A DNA stretch of 64,000 bases, from NCBI GenBank assembly GCA_003184365.1, contig NKYR01000002.1:372976-436975 (forward strand), given 5' to 3'. Numbering within the stretch: position 1 is the stretch's first letter; the number at the start of each line of letters is the position of its first letter. The notes under the pieces were generated by a model that was not told where the DNA came from, did no database searches, and saw only the letters and a list, made by a program, of their open reading frames with translations. The translations under genes were made by a program, and so were the position numbers. The stretch comes from Evernia prunastri (taxonomy: Eukaryota > Ascomycota > Lecanoromycetes > Lecanorales > Parmeliaceae). Of the stretch, positions 1 through 10,559 are shown one piece after another.

Positions 1-1229
1 GTCCCGGTACCTTGATACCCGCTCGGGTTTTCAGGATCTTTTTCGTTGGTGATCACAGCGAAGCCGAAGTCACCTGTTTTGGCAACTGGGTAGAAAGGAA
101 AACCTTTCTCGCGGCTCTCATGTCCTAGAAAGACTGATGCTCGTTAAGTAAATATCCCACAATCACGAAAGAAGTTCTTACAGTTATGAGGCTTTAGATC
201 TCGGTGCACAATCCCGAAGCCCCAGTTTTCGCCTTTCGGTCCATCCCTCATGGCCACTGCTGCCTCAACCATATGGTAGAATGTATCCCATAAGAATGGT
301 TCTGGCAGATATTGCCTAGTGACGTTGCACGTTAATTATTGTCTATGATAGAGTCGTCAACGGCAACGAACCTAAATCTCCTATATTTGGTGCAAAGCAC
401 CGACAAGTCCTTGAAAGGACAGTATTCCATATAAATCCGGTGTCTGTGATAGTTGGGGTATCGCTTGTACTTGAAAAGGCGCGGTATAGCATAACAGTTT
501 GTCTTGTTCAACTTACTCATGATTTTTACCTCGCCCGGCACTTCTTGTACGGTTTCGTCTTCCTCCCACTCTTTTCTCGAGTACGTTTCCTCTTTGATTA
601 CCATTTGCTTTCGCAATCGTCAGTATTGCGGCACCTTGTCGATGACTGCTGAGCCTTACCTTCACTAATCGCCCTGCATCATCTCGGCTCTCCCAAAGTC
701 CTGCCATGCCATTCCCTCCCTTGCCCAAAGGCCGGACACCAATCCAGCTGTCTTCGAGACCAGACTTCGAATGGATGAACTCGTCGGCTCCCACCACCGA
801 CTGCCACCGCTCATCCTCGGCATCTGGATCTCCAACAAGCTCAACCCCTGGCCCGACGTCGTAATTTGCAACTGGCTGGGAATAGCAAGTCGATGTCTCG
901 CTGGTGCTTGATTCCGGAACAGTGTGCGCCGCTTGGCTCGGCGCGGGTTCTTTTGGGGATTTTGGGGGAGTGAGTCTTAACCTTTGGGGTCGTTTGGCTC
1001 TCTGGTCTGCTGGACCTGGTGGTAGCGGTACCGGTGGAGAGTGAAGCGAACCAGCATGCGAGACTGGTTCAGAAGGCAGTCCAGGCCTGTTAAACTTAGC
1101 TTCATTGCTATTCCCTGGACTCTGCAGAGGACCGAGACCGAGGGCATGCGATTCTTTCTGTATACGGCGATACTTGCTGGTGTGCTCGGTAGCTTCATCA
1201 GGCTTCCTTTCTCGTTTGATAGATACCAT
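1..1229 (-). CDS. Protein kinase-like protein, 3' end cut by window edge
   Basis: Four exons can be joined in frame: 1229-660, 607-372, 315-182 and 133 to the window edge. The first roughly 130 residues are low-complexity and basic/proline-rich. A glycine-rich loop (LGKGGNGMAGLWE) follows, then a helix with ME-YCPF-DL hinge-like residues, then LPEPFLW, the catalytic loop HRDLKPHN and, in the last exon, the metal-binding DFG within TGDFGFAV. These are the hallmarks of an active serine/threonine kinase fold; the insertion-rich pattern matches large fungal-specific kinase families whose substrates are unknown. The C-lobe after DFG lies outside the window. The intron at 608-659 has a GTAAGG donor; the one at 316-371 has a weaker GTTCGT donor. 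The start at 1229 is the first in-frame ATG seen, but an earlier start is not excluded. The kinase fold is well supported; the biological role is unknown. Confidence 0.8.
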
Positions 1230-4200
1230 GCTTACCCAAGATGTAGTCGTGCGCTGTGCAATTGCTCAAAAATATGTGAGAATTCTGGCTTCAAATGAAT
1301 GGTGGGATGTACCGTGTATGTCATATACTTAGTAGACTGTCTCTCCTTTTCTAATTTAGGACCTTTCCATTCAAGGCTTTTTTAGAATAACAAAGGAACG
1401 GGTCAATGGCAGAGCACTGCACAACGATCTGTCAATTGGGAGGATTGAGGCTTTCGGAGTGGGACAAAGGAAAAGGGACAATGCATCCTCCACATTTAGA
1501 ATGTGGACAACAATCAGTGAATCAATGCATCCTCACTGCACGATGGAGAGGTAACAATTCCACATTTTGCAGAATATCTTCGGCCTTAAAAAGCAGAAAC
1601 CGACAAAAGGATTTTAAAATCGAAAATGTCAAGTCCCACCCATTGAGAATCAGTGCTTCGGCTTCGTAAGGAAAGCGTGTTGGAAGATATCTTCTCGCCG
1701 CCGACGGGCTAGGTGGTGGCAGAGAAAGCCATCGTCGATCTCCAGCATAGCAAAAGCTGCGTTTCTAGTCGGCGTAGGCGAGTACGCACCATTCCGCAAG
1801 TCCATGGTAGGTAGGTCTGCTACATATTCATAGGGCAGAATAAATAAATGCTAGGTCATCAGATACAATGTTCAGATAAATCAAGGCCCCCTCCCAGGGA
1901 AAAATAATCCTACAATAAACCAGACAAACCAGTAAGCCTTACTAAAAGGGCTGTCGATACGAGAGTGCTACAAGAACGGCTGGAGCACTCTTTCCACTCA
2001 TTCGCGAGCGGAGCCATTGAGTAAAAATGTGATTTCAAGGGAAGGCATAGATAGGTCACGAGACGAAAGAGGTACCCTCTTCCCGCTTTACCGTTCCGAC
2101 TTCCTTCCATCAAACATACCGAACGCTGACCTTCCCAATCCAAAAACCACACCACACCGCCCGCGCGCTCCCAAACTTCCTCCTCCGGCCCGACGACTAA
2201 TTCATCTCGGGGAGGGAGAGACACAGCCCAGGAACCTACCAGGAAATCGTCCAGACGCCCAGCAATTCCGGACACGAACGCTTCGTCGCCTGCGTCACGG
2301 ACCCGGTACTGCAAAGTGGCGGAATACTTTCTCCTCGGCCGACATAGCGATTGGCATATACGCGTGCTCGTTGGATTACGGCGGCAGTGAGACAAGCTGC
2401 GCGGGACTGGAGATGGTCAGTGTGGAGATCTTGCTGCCTGCCAGTTCGGGGATGTCTTCGCGACGGGTTTGAGTGCTTTTGGCAGATTGAGGGGGCCGGG
2501 GAAGGGGGAGGGGGGGGTGTTGGGTGGTTTGGGAAGGGAAGGCGGCATCTCTGTTGAAGTTGGGGTTGTGGAAGGGGGTTGGATGATGTGAGTTGGACTT
2601 GCTCTAACGGTGGTTATATACGGAGATGCATGGTAGGTGCAGTGAATTGGTTGGTACGGTACCTACTCGTTTCGATGATATTTGTTCATGCCGCTCGCAA
2701 TTTTCTCCTTGAATGCCCTACCTTTACAGCCTTCCACAACACGACAACATCCTATGTCCCAGACCCAGAGGCTCACTTGCGAAGTACAGTATTCAAGGTT
2801 CCCTCTGGAATTATGCCACGGCCCCTCAATGCGGCAAGATTCGGAGATTAAAGATTTGCTCGGTAATCTTATCACGTGCTTCAGTATCGGTATCGAGAAT
2901 TGGTTTGCAATCAGAAGGGTGGAAAGGAGTCAGAGAGATCAGCAGCACTGCCTATCGAAACCAGCTGCAGTGATGAGAGCGCGGGTCATCAAGGGCCCAT
3001 AATTTGGGCATTTATCACGGATGATAGTCGCGGTCTAGGACAAGCAAGCCGGATCCAGAAACCATTAGCGACACAGGAAAATTGCTTTCAACGGGCACTC
3101 GAAGATTCTTTGAAGGCTGTAACCCGAGATGCGCACTGTCACGATAAGTAAAAGCTCACTCTGATTTACACTCTCCGTCACAGTAGATGGCGGAGATCAG
3201 GTCCTAGGCCGAGAAGAAGTCGCATCCTCTTGATCTGGCCTTACATGACTGCTTGAACTAGTCCCAAATGTTCATCTTCCGTAGGCCGATCGATACCTTT
3301 AACGCGGAGTGCGAGGAAGTGTGCATCCCACTCAGCCAGCCCTAGCGAACAGCCTTTTCGCTCTCTTTGGCCCCTACAAGTGTTTAGGAACCCGCCAGGC
3401 GTCGGTCGAAATTTCAATGGCAGCGGAAGTCTTTTGCTTCGGGATAAGGCATCGCTGCCAATCAAACCAAATATATATTTATGAAGACATTCGAGTTTCG
3501 CATTCACTCAGAGACAAAAGATGGTCGATTTTGGTAAGTATTCATCTTCAATCACTGCAATGCTCATCCCTGATGGGTCAGCATGTGCTCTTTGCACATA
3601 TCTCTGATCTATTTTGATACTGTTCTTGGCCTCGTGGATTCCTGATGTGCTTCACCACTTTGGACTTCCTCGACCAATCTTTGCACCAATTTTCATTCTC
3701 GATTCATTATTAGCTGAATTGCAGGACATGGAGAATCCATGTGGGCGGCGGCCATTGCTGATGAGGAGCGAAGGAAGGTAGTGTCCAACTTTCGGTAAAA
3801 TTACTCTATACCTACCAATCGCCATGCCGCTCTTTTGGAAGGTACTCGGAACTCCATTTTACAGTTGAGGTTGAAAGCGGGAAATTGAGTGGCACTAGCA
3901 GGACAAGATAGTTGGAAGGATGAGAGGGTGCCGCAACGCCGAGGTACTAGTACGTTTTAATAATGGACCGACCCCACCAACGGGTACTTTTGTTGGGACC
4001 GAGGGACGCTGACGCCTAGAATAATGAGTGAGATTGAGGCACCGAGGCCAAGTCCGTGGTCGTTAAAGCAATACGCGCTCTTGTCGTTATGTAGGAGAAT
4101 AAAATTGGGGACGGCTTGTTGGGGCGAGAAAGCGTAGGTGTTGCAGATGCTCCTGACCTAATATACCAGTAACAAGACCTGCACACACATGCTCGTTGTG

Positions 4201-4416
4201 GACAGTTGTTAACATGTGCCCACCTGTCCATGAATCAGACGCTCATATTTCGAATGTGTTGTTGCCTGATTTGTTTTGCGTGTGGATTTCCGTTGATTCG
4301 GGGCTTGGAGCGAGTGGTGGTCCTGTGGATTCTGGTTGCCTTTACCCGCGTCAGTTTTATGTTACGGTTTGCCCAATGCCCGTATGTGCCGGGATGAGCC
4401 TCGTGGTTCCATGGAC

Positions 4417-4445
4417 GATGGAAGATGGAAGATGGAAGATGGAAG
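4417..4445. repeat. GATGGAA heptamer microsatellite
   Basis: Four perfect head-to-tail copies of GATGGAA plus one base. It lies in non-coding sequence. Confidence 0.9.
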
Positions 4446-4511
4446 CGGCGATTGGCGGGGCGGCTAAATGACATCAGTAAATGCACCGATAAAACGTAGG
4501 TACGTATCATA

Positions 4512-4557
4512 CTTTTACTTACTTTACTTTACTTTACTTTGTGTTACTGTACTTTAC
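4512..4557. repeat. ACTTT-type pentanucleotide repeat
   Basis: Imperfect run of TTACT/ACTTT units interrupted by GTGTTACTG. It belongs to a family of TACCTT/TACTTT-rich intergenic tracts seen several times in the window. Confidence 0.75.
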
Positions 4558-5027
4558 CTGACTTAGGACAGGTGGTCCCTGTGGACTCTGAAAGCCCGGC
4601 TCCCTGGACCCTGGGTAAGGGTAGTACAGCGGTACCCTGTACTTTAAATCGTATCTCAACCCAAGCGCGCTGTCCCTGACTTTAGCTTGATCATAGCTTA
4701 ATTTAAGCTGGATCTTAGCGCGTATGTAAGCTTCGAACTTCCCAACAGCTTCAGCCTTACGATATCCCAACCGATCTAAAGAAAATATTGTTGAAGAAAG
4801 TGATGATTGGGTAAATGGTTCGATCATGGCAGCCTTTTGCTACTCTCCTGCATCATCCTTCTTCTTCTCAACACCAACAGTTAGAATCAGAGCCTCGAGC
4901 TTACCTAACTATCAAGACTGACCACTCACAGTTACATCATCAGCCAACTCTCCGGTCTTTATCGGCAAATTTCGTCTTGACATACTTTGCCCGTTTCGTC
5001 CATCATCCTAACACTTAAGACTCCTCT

Positions 5028-5168
5028 CACCGCTTCCTTCCTTCCTTCAACTCTCACCCTCCTTCTCCACACGTTCCTCTTCATCAACGACACTTCTCCT
5101 TACACTCCATACCAAGAGACTTCGATTCCACCCCCATCCTTCCACATACCTCGAGGACTGAGTACATC
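5028..5168 (+). promoter_or_regulatory. Pyrimidine-rich leader of the desaturase gene
   Basis: A long CT-rich tract (repeated TTCCTTCC, CTCTCACC and CTTCTCC) directly precedes the ATG at 5169. Such tracts are common near transcription starts of strongly expressed fungal genes. The exact start site cannot be read from sequence. Confidence 0.5.
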
Positions 5169-6781
5169 ATGCCCTCTTCTCAACCGGCCGCAGGCCATCT
5201 TGCTGTGAAGCCTGAATATCAGTCGTCACAGCAATCATCAGCAGCGAAGAAGTCCGAGCCAAATCGGTCACAGTCCTACCGACCCAACAAGCCTCACATC
5301 ACAGACAGTCCAATCACCAAAGGTCAGCTTCTGATCCTCTATATTTGCTGTAGCAAGCTGACCATCAAATTCAGCCAATTGGTACAAACATGTCAACTGG
5401 CTCAACGTCTACTTGATCGTTGGGATCCCGCTCATCGGCTGTGTCACCGCCTTCTGGACGCCTTTGCATTGGCAGACAGCCGTGTGGAGTGTCATCTACT
5501 ACTTCGCCACGGGACTTGGGATCACTGCCGGTTACCATAGACTATGTACGTGTGGACTCGTTGATGATATATCGAGTACAGGACTGACTTATATCAGGGG
5601 CCCATACTTCTTACTCTGCCACTTTGCCGCTGAGAATTTTCCTTGCTGCTGTCGGCGGAGGGGCCGTGGAGGGATCGGTACGCTGGTGTCAGTAAACCTA
5701 GTCTTGTATTATAAATTCGTCGAGATGCAGTGTGCTGACCATGACATCAGGGGCCCGTGACCACCGCGCGCATCACCGCTACACGGACACCGACAAAGAT
5801 CCTTATTCCGTGAGGAAGGGCCTGCTCTACAGCCACTTCGGCTGGATGTTGATGAAACAAAACCCAAAGCGAATTGGCCGTACCGACATCAGCGATCTGA
5901 ATGAGGATCCGGTTGTGATCTGGCAACACAAGAATTACCTCAAGGTCGTCCTTTTCATGGGTCTCATTTTCCCCATGCTCGTGGCCGGCTTAGGCTGGGG
6001 TGATTGGTTCGGCGGCTTCATCTACGCAGGCATTCTGCGCATCTTCTTCGTCCAGCAAGCCACATTCTGTGTCAACTCTTTGGCACATTGGCTTGGTGAT
6101 CAGCCATTTGACGACCGCAACTCGCCTCGTGACCACGTCATTACGGCTCTTGTCACCCTCGGTGAAGGCTACCACAACTTCCACCACGAATTCCCTTCGG
6201 ATTACCGAAATGCCATTGAGACCTTCCAGTATGACCCTACCAAATGGAGCATCTGGATGTGGAAGCAGATGGGCCTGGCCTATGACCTAAAGCAATTCAA
6301 GCAGAACGAAATTGAGAAGGGTCGAGTGCAACAGCAACAGAAGAAGCTTGACCAGAAACGCAGCAAGCTTGATTGGGGCGTACCTCTCGATGCTCTACCG
6401 GTGATGGAATGGGACGACTTCCAAGACCAAGCCAAGAATGGTCGTGGTCTCATCGCCGTCGCTGGCGTGGTCCATGACGTCTCCGAATTCATCAAAGAAC
6501 ACCCAGGAGGGAAGGCCATGATCAACAGTGGCATCGGAAAGGATGCCACCGCCATGTTCAACGGAGGTGTCTACATGCACTCCAACGCTGCCCACAACCT
6601 CCTCTCCACGATGAGAGTCGGTGTTATCCGCGGTGGCTGCGAAGTCGAGATTTGGAAGCGAGCCCAGCGAGAGAATAAGGACGTGCAATTCGACAAGGAT
6701 GGTCAGGGTCAAAAGATCATTCGTGCCGGTAACCAGGTCACCAAGATCGCAGAGCCTGTCGCCACCGCCGGTGCGGCATAA
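5169..6781 (+). CDS. ole1: Acyl-CoA delta-9 desaturase with C-terminal cytochrome b5 domain
   Basis: Converts palmitoyl- and stearoyl-CoA to their delta-9 unsaturated forms in the endoplasmic reticulum membrane, making oleic acid for membrane and storage lipids. Exons 5169-5322, 5375-5545, 5598-5687 and 5751-6781 join to 482 codons. All three di-iron histidine boxes are present: HRLWAH near residue 106, HRAHH near 145 and HNFHH near 280. Hydrophobic segments lie before the first box and again around residues 200-240. A fused cytochrome b5 domain with the heme-ligand motif HPGGK near residue 390 supplies electrons, as in yeast Ole1. The length of 481 residues is normal for the family. The second and third introns end just before GGGCCC, and that exon junction was chosen because it restores the tryptophan codons of boxes one and two. 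The start is the first ATG after a CT-rich leader. Confidence 0.96.
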
Positions 6782-7358
6782 AAGCGCTCGACGCCTGCTG
6801 CTATCAGAGACACGATGCCCACGACCCGGTTTTACATACAAAATCCATTTCTGCAAGGCGTTTGGGCTAGCACGGGCTTAGAATAAGACGACACGACATA
6901 GAAGAGTCACTCGATTCAATTCGAAGCGGAGGATCGCTGGTGCTTGGGACAGATGATGATCTCTATGTAAATGAGATGCTCTTTTGGCTGTACATACGAG
7001 CCAGCGGCTGCAGTAGCACTATTGCTCCTGCAACTTAGCGAACATAGACGACTGGCTTTGATTCGAGATAATCAAAAACATGATTATAATAACAAATGTC
7101 TGTGCCTGAGCAGTGACAGAATGAAACTAAATACCTGTGTCCTACATGTCTCGCTTTCAGAGTTGTGTACATTCTACCTTGTGTGTCACATGTAAAAGTA
7201 GTAAGGAGATTGACCGTGTCTCTTAACTCAAGATCCAATGGTGCCAGACTCCCAAGTCTCAAATGCGGCCACGACCCCAGCCGCATGAGAGTCCAAGGCG
7301 AAAGTGAGCCTGCCATGATGACTTAATCAATCAATCAATCCATTCGTCTCGCAGCCTC
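6782..7358. other. Intergenic region between convergent genes
   Basis: This region holds the presumed 3' ends of the convergent desaturase and ZNG1-like genes. No gene was seen. It contains a short AATC microsatellite at 7325-7340. Confidence 0.6.
7325..7340. repeat. AATC tetranucleotide repeat
   Basis: Four perfect AATC copies just beyond the stop codon of the ZNG1-like gene. Confidence 0.85.
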
Positions 7359-8806
7359 TCAAGCAACCTCCAGACAGCCCCTCAAGCTCCTCCCAAAAGC
7401 ACCCTCATCCAAACCCCTCCCGATAAGCACCAATTTCCCTTCCTCTCCAGCCTGCCGCTGCACACCACCACCCGTACCCTCGCCCTTACCCTCCCCTTCC
7501 CTCCCACCTCCATCCAAATCCACAATCTCAAAGACCTCCCTCACGCCCTGGATCATCTTGACGGCGCCGGTGGTGGTGAAGACGCGACCTTTGAGTCTGT
7601 GGATTGCGAACGCGGAGTCGGAGTCGGGTGTGGTGTCGTGACTGGATTGGCCCGGGAGGATGGACTCCCAGCAGACGGAGCGGAGCCATGATTCGAGGGA
7701 TGTGAGCTGGCGGGGGGTGAGTCGGGGGAGGGGGAAGGTTGTTGTTGAGATTGTCTGACAGCACGGAGGGGGATTAGTTAGTGTGGGATGGGAGGGTTGG
7801 AGGGCGTTAGGATTGATGGGGATGTTTGAGGTAGAAGGAAAGGGGAGGAGAGGAGAAGAGAGGAAATGAAAAGGCGCATTACAGGATCCAGATGGCTGTG
7901 TCCCTTGCTCATCGCATCTAGAGACGCCACCCCGTCATAAGCGTGCAAGTCAAGCAGGAAGCTTTCGAGCTGCGGTACCTGGCTGTACCGCGTCTTGTGG
8001 ATCTTTGCGAGGCCATTGATGCCCGTTACCCTTTCTTGGACCCTGGCCAGTTGTTCAGAGGTCACGCTGTCGCATTTGTTGACAACGATGACGTCGGCGT
8101 GGGAGATTTGCAGGTGTGCTGTGGTCATGTGCGTGCCCTCGTGCTCCGCTTGAACAGGCTTCTCGTCCAGGCTCAGGAGTACATTCTTTGCATCAACAAG
8201 CGTGACGATACCGTCCAGGTAGATTGTACTGCCCAGGCCATCGTCGACCCAGAACAGAGGCGCGAGATTGCCAGGGTCAGCGAGACCGGAGGTTTCGAGG
8301 AGGATGTAGTCGAAGGTGCCTCTACGAGACATGAGGGACTCGATTGCATTGACGCCGGAGTCTTTGATCGAGCAGCAGATGCAGCCATTGGCCAGCTCGA
8401 GCCACTCTTGCGTTTCTTGACCGTCTTGGGTAACTGTGAGGGCTCTCTCGACATCGGCGGCTGCATGGAGAAGCCATTAGGATGCGCTGACAGCTGCAGT
8501 CGTAGAAGAGGAGGCTTACAATCACCGAACTCTATCTAGCATTAGCAATGCAGATGGCAGAACATAGGGGCTTCAAGGTGTATACAAGCCGTTCAGAATC
8601 ACTGCAATTTTCTTCCCATGTTGCTCCTTAAGTATGTAGTTGACCAAGGTAGTCTTGCCTGCCCCAAGATAGCCAGTAACAATAGTCAACGGGACCTTGG
8701 TCAAAGAGATGTCCTGCAATTGTGAGGTTATGGGATTTGCCACTGCCGAGAAACTAGAGTGAGTCATATCCACCAAGCTTGGTGGTTCTTCTTCATCCTC
8801 AAACAT
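7359..8806 (-). CDS. ZNG1: ZNG1/CobW-family (COG0523) GTPase metallochaperone
   Basis: A G3E-family GTPase. The eukaryotic ZNG1 branch delivers zinc to methionine aminopeptidase 1. Exons 8806-8590, 8531-8520, 8460-7883 and 7754-7359 give exactly 401 codons. Visible motifs are the Walker A loop GYLGAGKTT near residue 50, the metal-binding GCICC motif near residue 116, the switch motif ETSGLADP, the guanine-specificity motif NKCD, and a C-terminal CobW_C part (LKGRVFTT). The N-terminal acidic/proline segment EEEPPSLVD sits where ZNG1 proteins carry their partner-binding motif. Two oddities stand out: exon 2 is only 12 nt, and the intron before it starts with GC rather than GT. No GT donor in this stretch keeps the frame. 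The start at 8806 (or the adjacent ATG at 8809) fits the family. An upstream in-frame ATG at 8854 would leave only 34 bp to the divergent neighbour. Confidence 0.92.
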
Positions 8807-8888
8807 CATTTTCACAACAAAATTTGATTGCTTTCCTTGCTTTGCAAACCTCAAGATATCATCTTCAAAGACATTTGCTCACTTCAAG
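8807..8888. promoter_or_regulatory. Compact shared promoter of ZNG1-like and MOB3-like genes
   Basis: Only 82 bp separate the two divergent start codons, so both transcripts must start here or overlap. The sequence is AT-rich and contains CTTTGC/GCAAAG words. No TATA box is obvious. Confidence 0.6.
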
Positions 8889-10559
8889 ATGGCATCAAAT
8901 GCCAAGACGGGAGGAGCCGCACCCGAAGATTCACCGATTGGACCAGCACGTGACTCTGCTAAGCATCACGGAGCGGAGGAACCAGGCTCCGCGAATCCAA
9001 AACAACATTCACAGGCACCACAAGACATAGCAAAATGCCCTTGGTGCAGCAATCCAGCCACTGATTGCTCAGGAGAGTGCCTACATATATTACCAAACTC
9101 ACCAGTTACTACCCCGCGCAAGCGTTATCAAAAACATATAATCGGAAAGGTATATAACACTGAGACTGGTACCTTCAGCAGCAGGTATACCGGCGGAATG
9201 GTAGCTCCTCCCTCACCTTCCAACTCACCTCGAGCTTACAGCCCACCACCTGCCCCCGAAGTGCAAATCGCTGGACCACAGTCACCTGCCATCATCGGTG
9301 AGCCTGGGCCTACGATACCAGAACTTGAAGACTCTGCGAAGCTCGATCATGGAGCAACGAGGAGGATTCGCCCTGGCACAAAGGCTGCTGATATGGCATC
9401 CGGTCCCCCTTTGGTCCCCTTGAACCAAGTAAGCCCATTCACTGCGATTTTGTTGAACATTCCCTCGTTCGGAATAAAGCGACTAATCAATACACAGCTC
9501 GACTCGCCCTTTCAGCTGCAAGAGCACATCAAAGCTCTTCACTTTGAGCACACTCGCTCCAAGACCGACCCCGCAGCAACCGTGCCCCTCACACATGAGA
9601 CAGCTATGATCATCGCCACCCCACCAGCCACCGTTGACCGCTCCTTGTGGCTTTACGAACTCACTCGCTTCCTGACCCAACACGCCAACGATCTCCTAGT
9701 TGCACTCCTGACCAAGATTGACCCAGCCTGCTCAGCGGCTTCATGTCCCGAAATGCGTGCGTCAGAATGGCAATACCTGTGCGCCGTGCACGAGACACCT
9801 AAAGCCTGCTGCGCGATTGACTACTGCATTCACACTCTCGACTGGGCCGGTGACATCCTCACCTCCGTCAAGCTTTTCCCGAGTCGTATGACCCTCGGCC
9901 CGCCAGACAGTCCTGGCCATCAGACCGCTGTACGCAACATCACGAACATCATGAGGCGCGTGTACCGCATCTTTGCACACGCATGGTTCCAGCATCGTGA
10001 GGGCGTGTTCTGGCCCGTTGAGGGAAGCGGAGGAATCTACACCCTCTTCAAGACAGTATGTGACGTCTACGGGCTCATTCCAGAGGACAACTACACCATC
10101 CCGCCTGAAGCGGAGGGGTTACCATCCAAAGAGGAGATGGAACACGATCGTCAAGAGAAGGCTGGAACGAAGAAGACGGGCGATGAGGCGGGTGAGGAGG
10201 ATGCTGCTGCTCTTCAGGTTACAGGCGCGACTACTAGACGCCATAAGCATACACCTTCTGTCGGTTCGGCTGTCGGTACTATCGCTGAAGGAGAGGAGGA
10301 TGAGTCGGAGTCGCCTGTCAAAGAGAAGGGCGGACCGCTGGCTCAGATCTCCAACGCGGCGGAGAAGAAGGATGTTGTCAAAGGGAATGAGCCGGCAGGA
10401 CAGGATGGGTCACAGGCAGTGAACCAGGTGACGGAGGAGAAAAAGAAGGATGTGGATGGAGATGAGACGGGACAAGGGGCAGACGATGGGGATGATGCCG
10501 CTTCGGTGGTCACCGCCATCCACGACGATACGGAGGAGGAGGCAGAGAACGAGGGATAG
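8889..10559 (+). CDS. MOB3: MOB3/phocein-like subunit of the STRIPAK complex
   Basis: Mob proteins are kinase and phosphatase adaptors. The phocein branch (MOB3 in Sordaria) is part of STRIPAK, which controls hyphal fusion and fruiting-body development. The Mob domain spans roughly residues 165-375. It shows LCAVHETPKACCAIDY, the zinc ligands in CSAASC (near 257) and in HAWFQH (near 340), and the signature FKTVCDVYGLIPEDNYTIP. The N-terminus is extended by about 160 residues and has a cysteine group CPWC...CSGEC near 50-65. The C-terminal 150 residues are acidic and disordered. The reading frame is open throughout, but 9429-9497 looks like a 69-nt intron (GTAAGC donor, GACTAATC branch site, ACACAG acceptor) that keeps frame. 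Spliced, the protein is 533 residues; unspliced, 556. The Mob assignment is firm and the STRIPAK role follows from the family. Confidence 0.9.
   Translation: MASNAKTGGAAPEDSPIGPARDSAKHHGAEEPGSANPKQHSQAPQDIAKCPWCSNPATDCSGECLHILPNSPVTTPRKRYQKHIIGKVYNTETGTFSSRYTGGMVAPPSPSNSPRAYSPPPAPEVQIAGPQSPAIIGEPGPTIPELEDSAKLDHGATRRIRPGTKAADMASGPPLVPLNQVSPFTAILLNIPSFGIKRLINTQLDSPFQLQEHIKALHFEHTRSKTDPAATVPLTHETAMIIATPPATVDRSLWLYELTRFLTQHANDLLVALLTKIDPACSAASCPEMRASEWQYLCAVHETPKACCAIDYCIHTLDWAGDILTSVKLFPSRMTLGPPDSPGHQTAVRNITNIMRRVYRIFAHAWFQHREGVFWPVEGSGGIYTLFKTVCDVYGLIPEDNYTIPPEAEGLPSKEEMEHDRQEKAGTKKTGDEAGEEDAAALQVTGATTRRHKHTPSVGSAVGTIAEGEEDESESPVKEKGGPLAQISNAAEKKDVVKGNEPAGQDGSQAVNQVTEEKKKDVDGDETGQGADDGDDAASVVTAIHDDTEEEAENEG

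Larger units (their letters stand above)
1230..5168. other. Gene-poor interval
   Basis: No gene could be supported in almost 4 kb. Open frames here are short, lack domains and overlap each other on both strands. Two patches might hide small spliced genes: a GC-rich stretch on the minus strand around 2060-2560, with a weakly coding-looking segment but no coherent model, and an ATG at 3521 discussed in the findings. Short microsatellites sit at 4417-4445 and 4512-4557. The right end is the upstream region of the desaturase gene. Confidence 0.5.

Noticed and set aside
1910..2557. A minus-strand open frame with a protein-like stretch (YRVRDAGDEAFVSGIAGRL)
   Set aside because: Several exon joins were tried, but no model with consistent phase, start and acceptor appeared.
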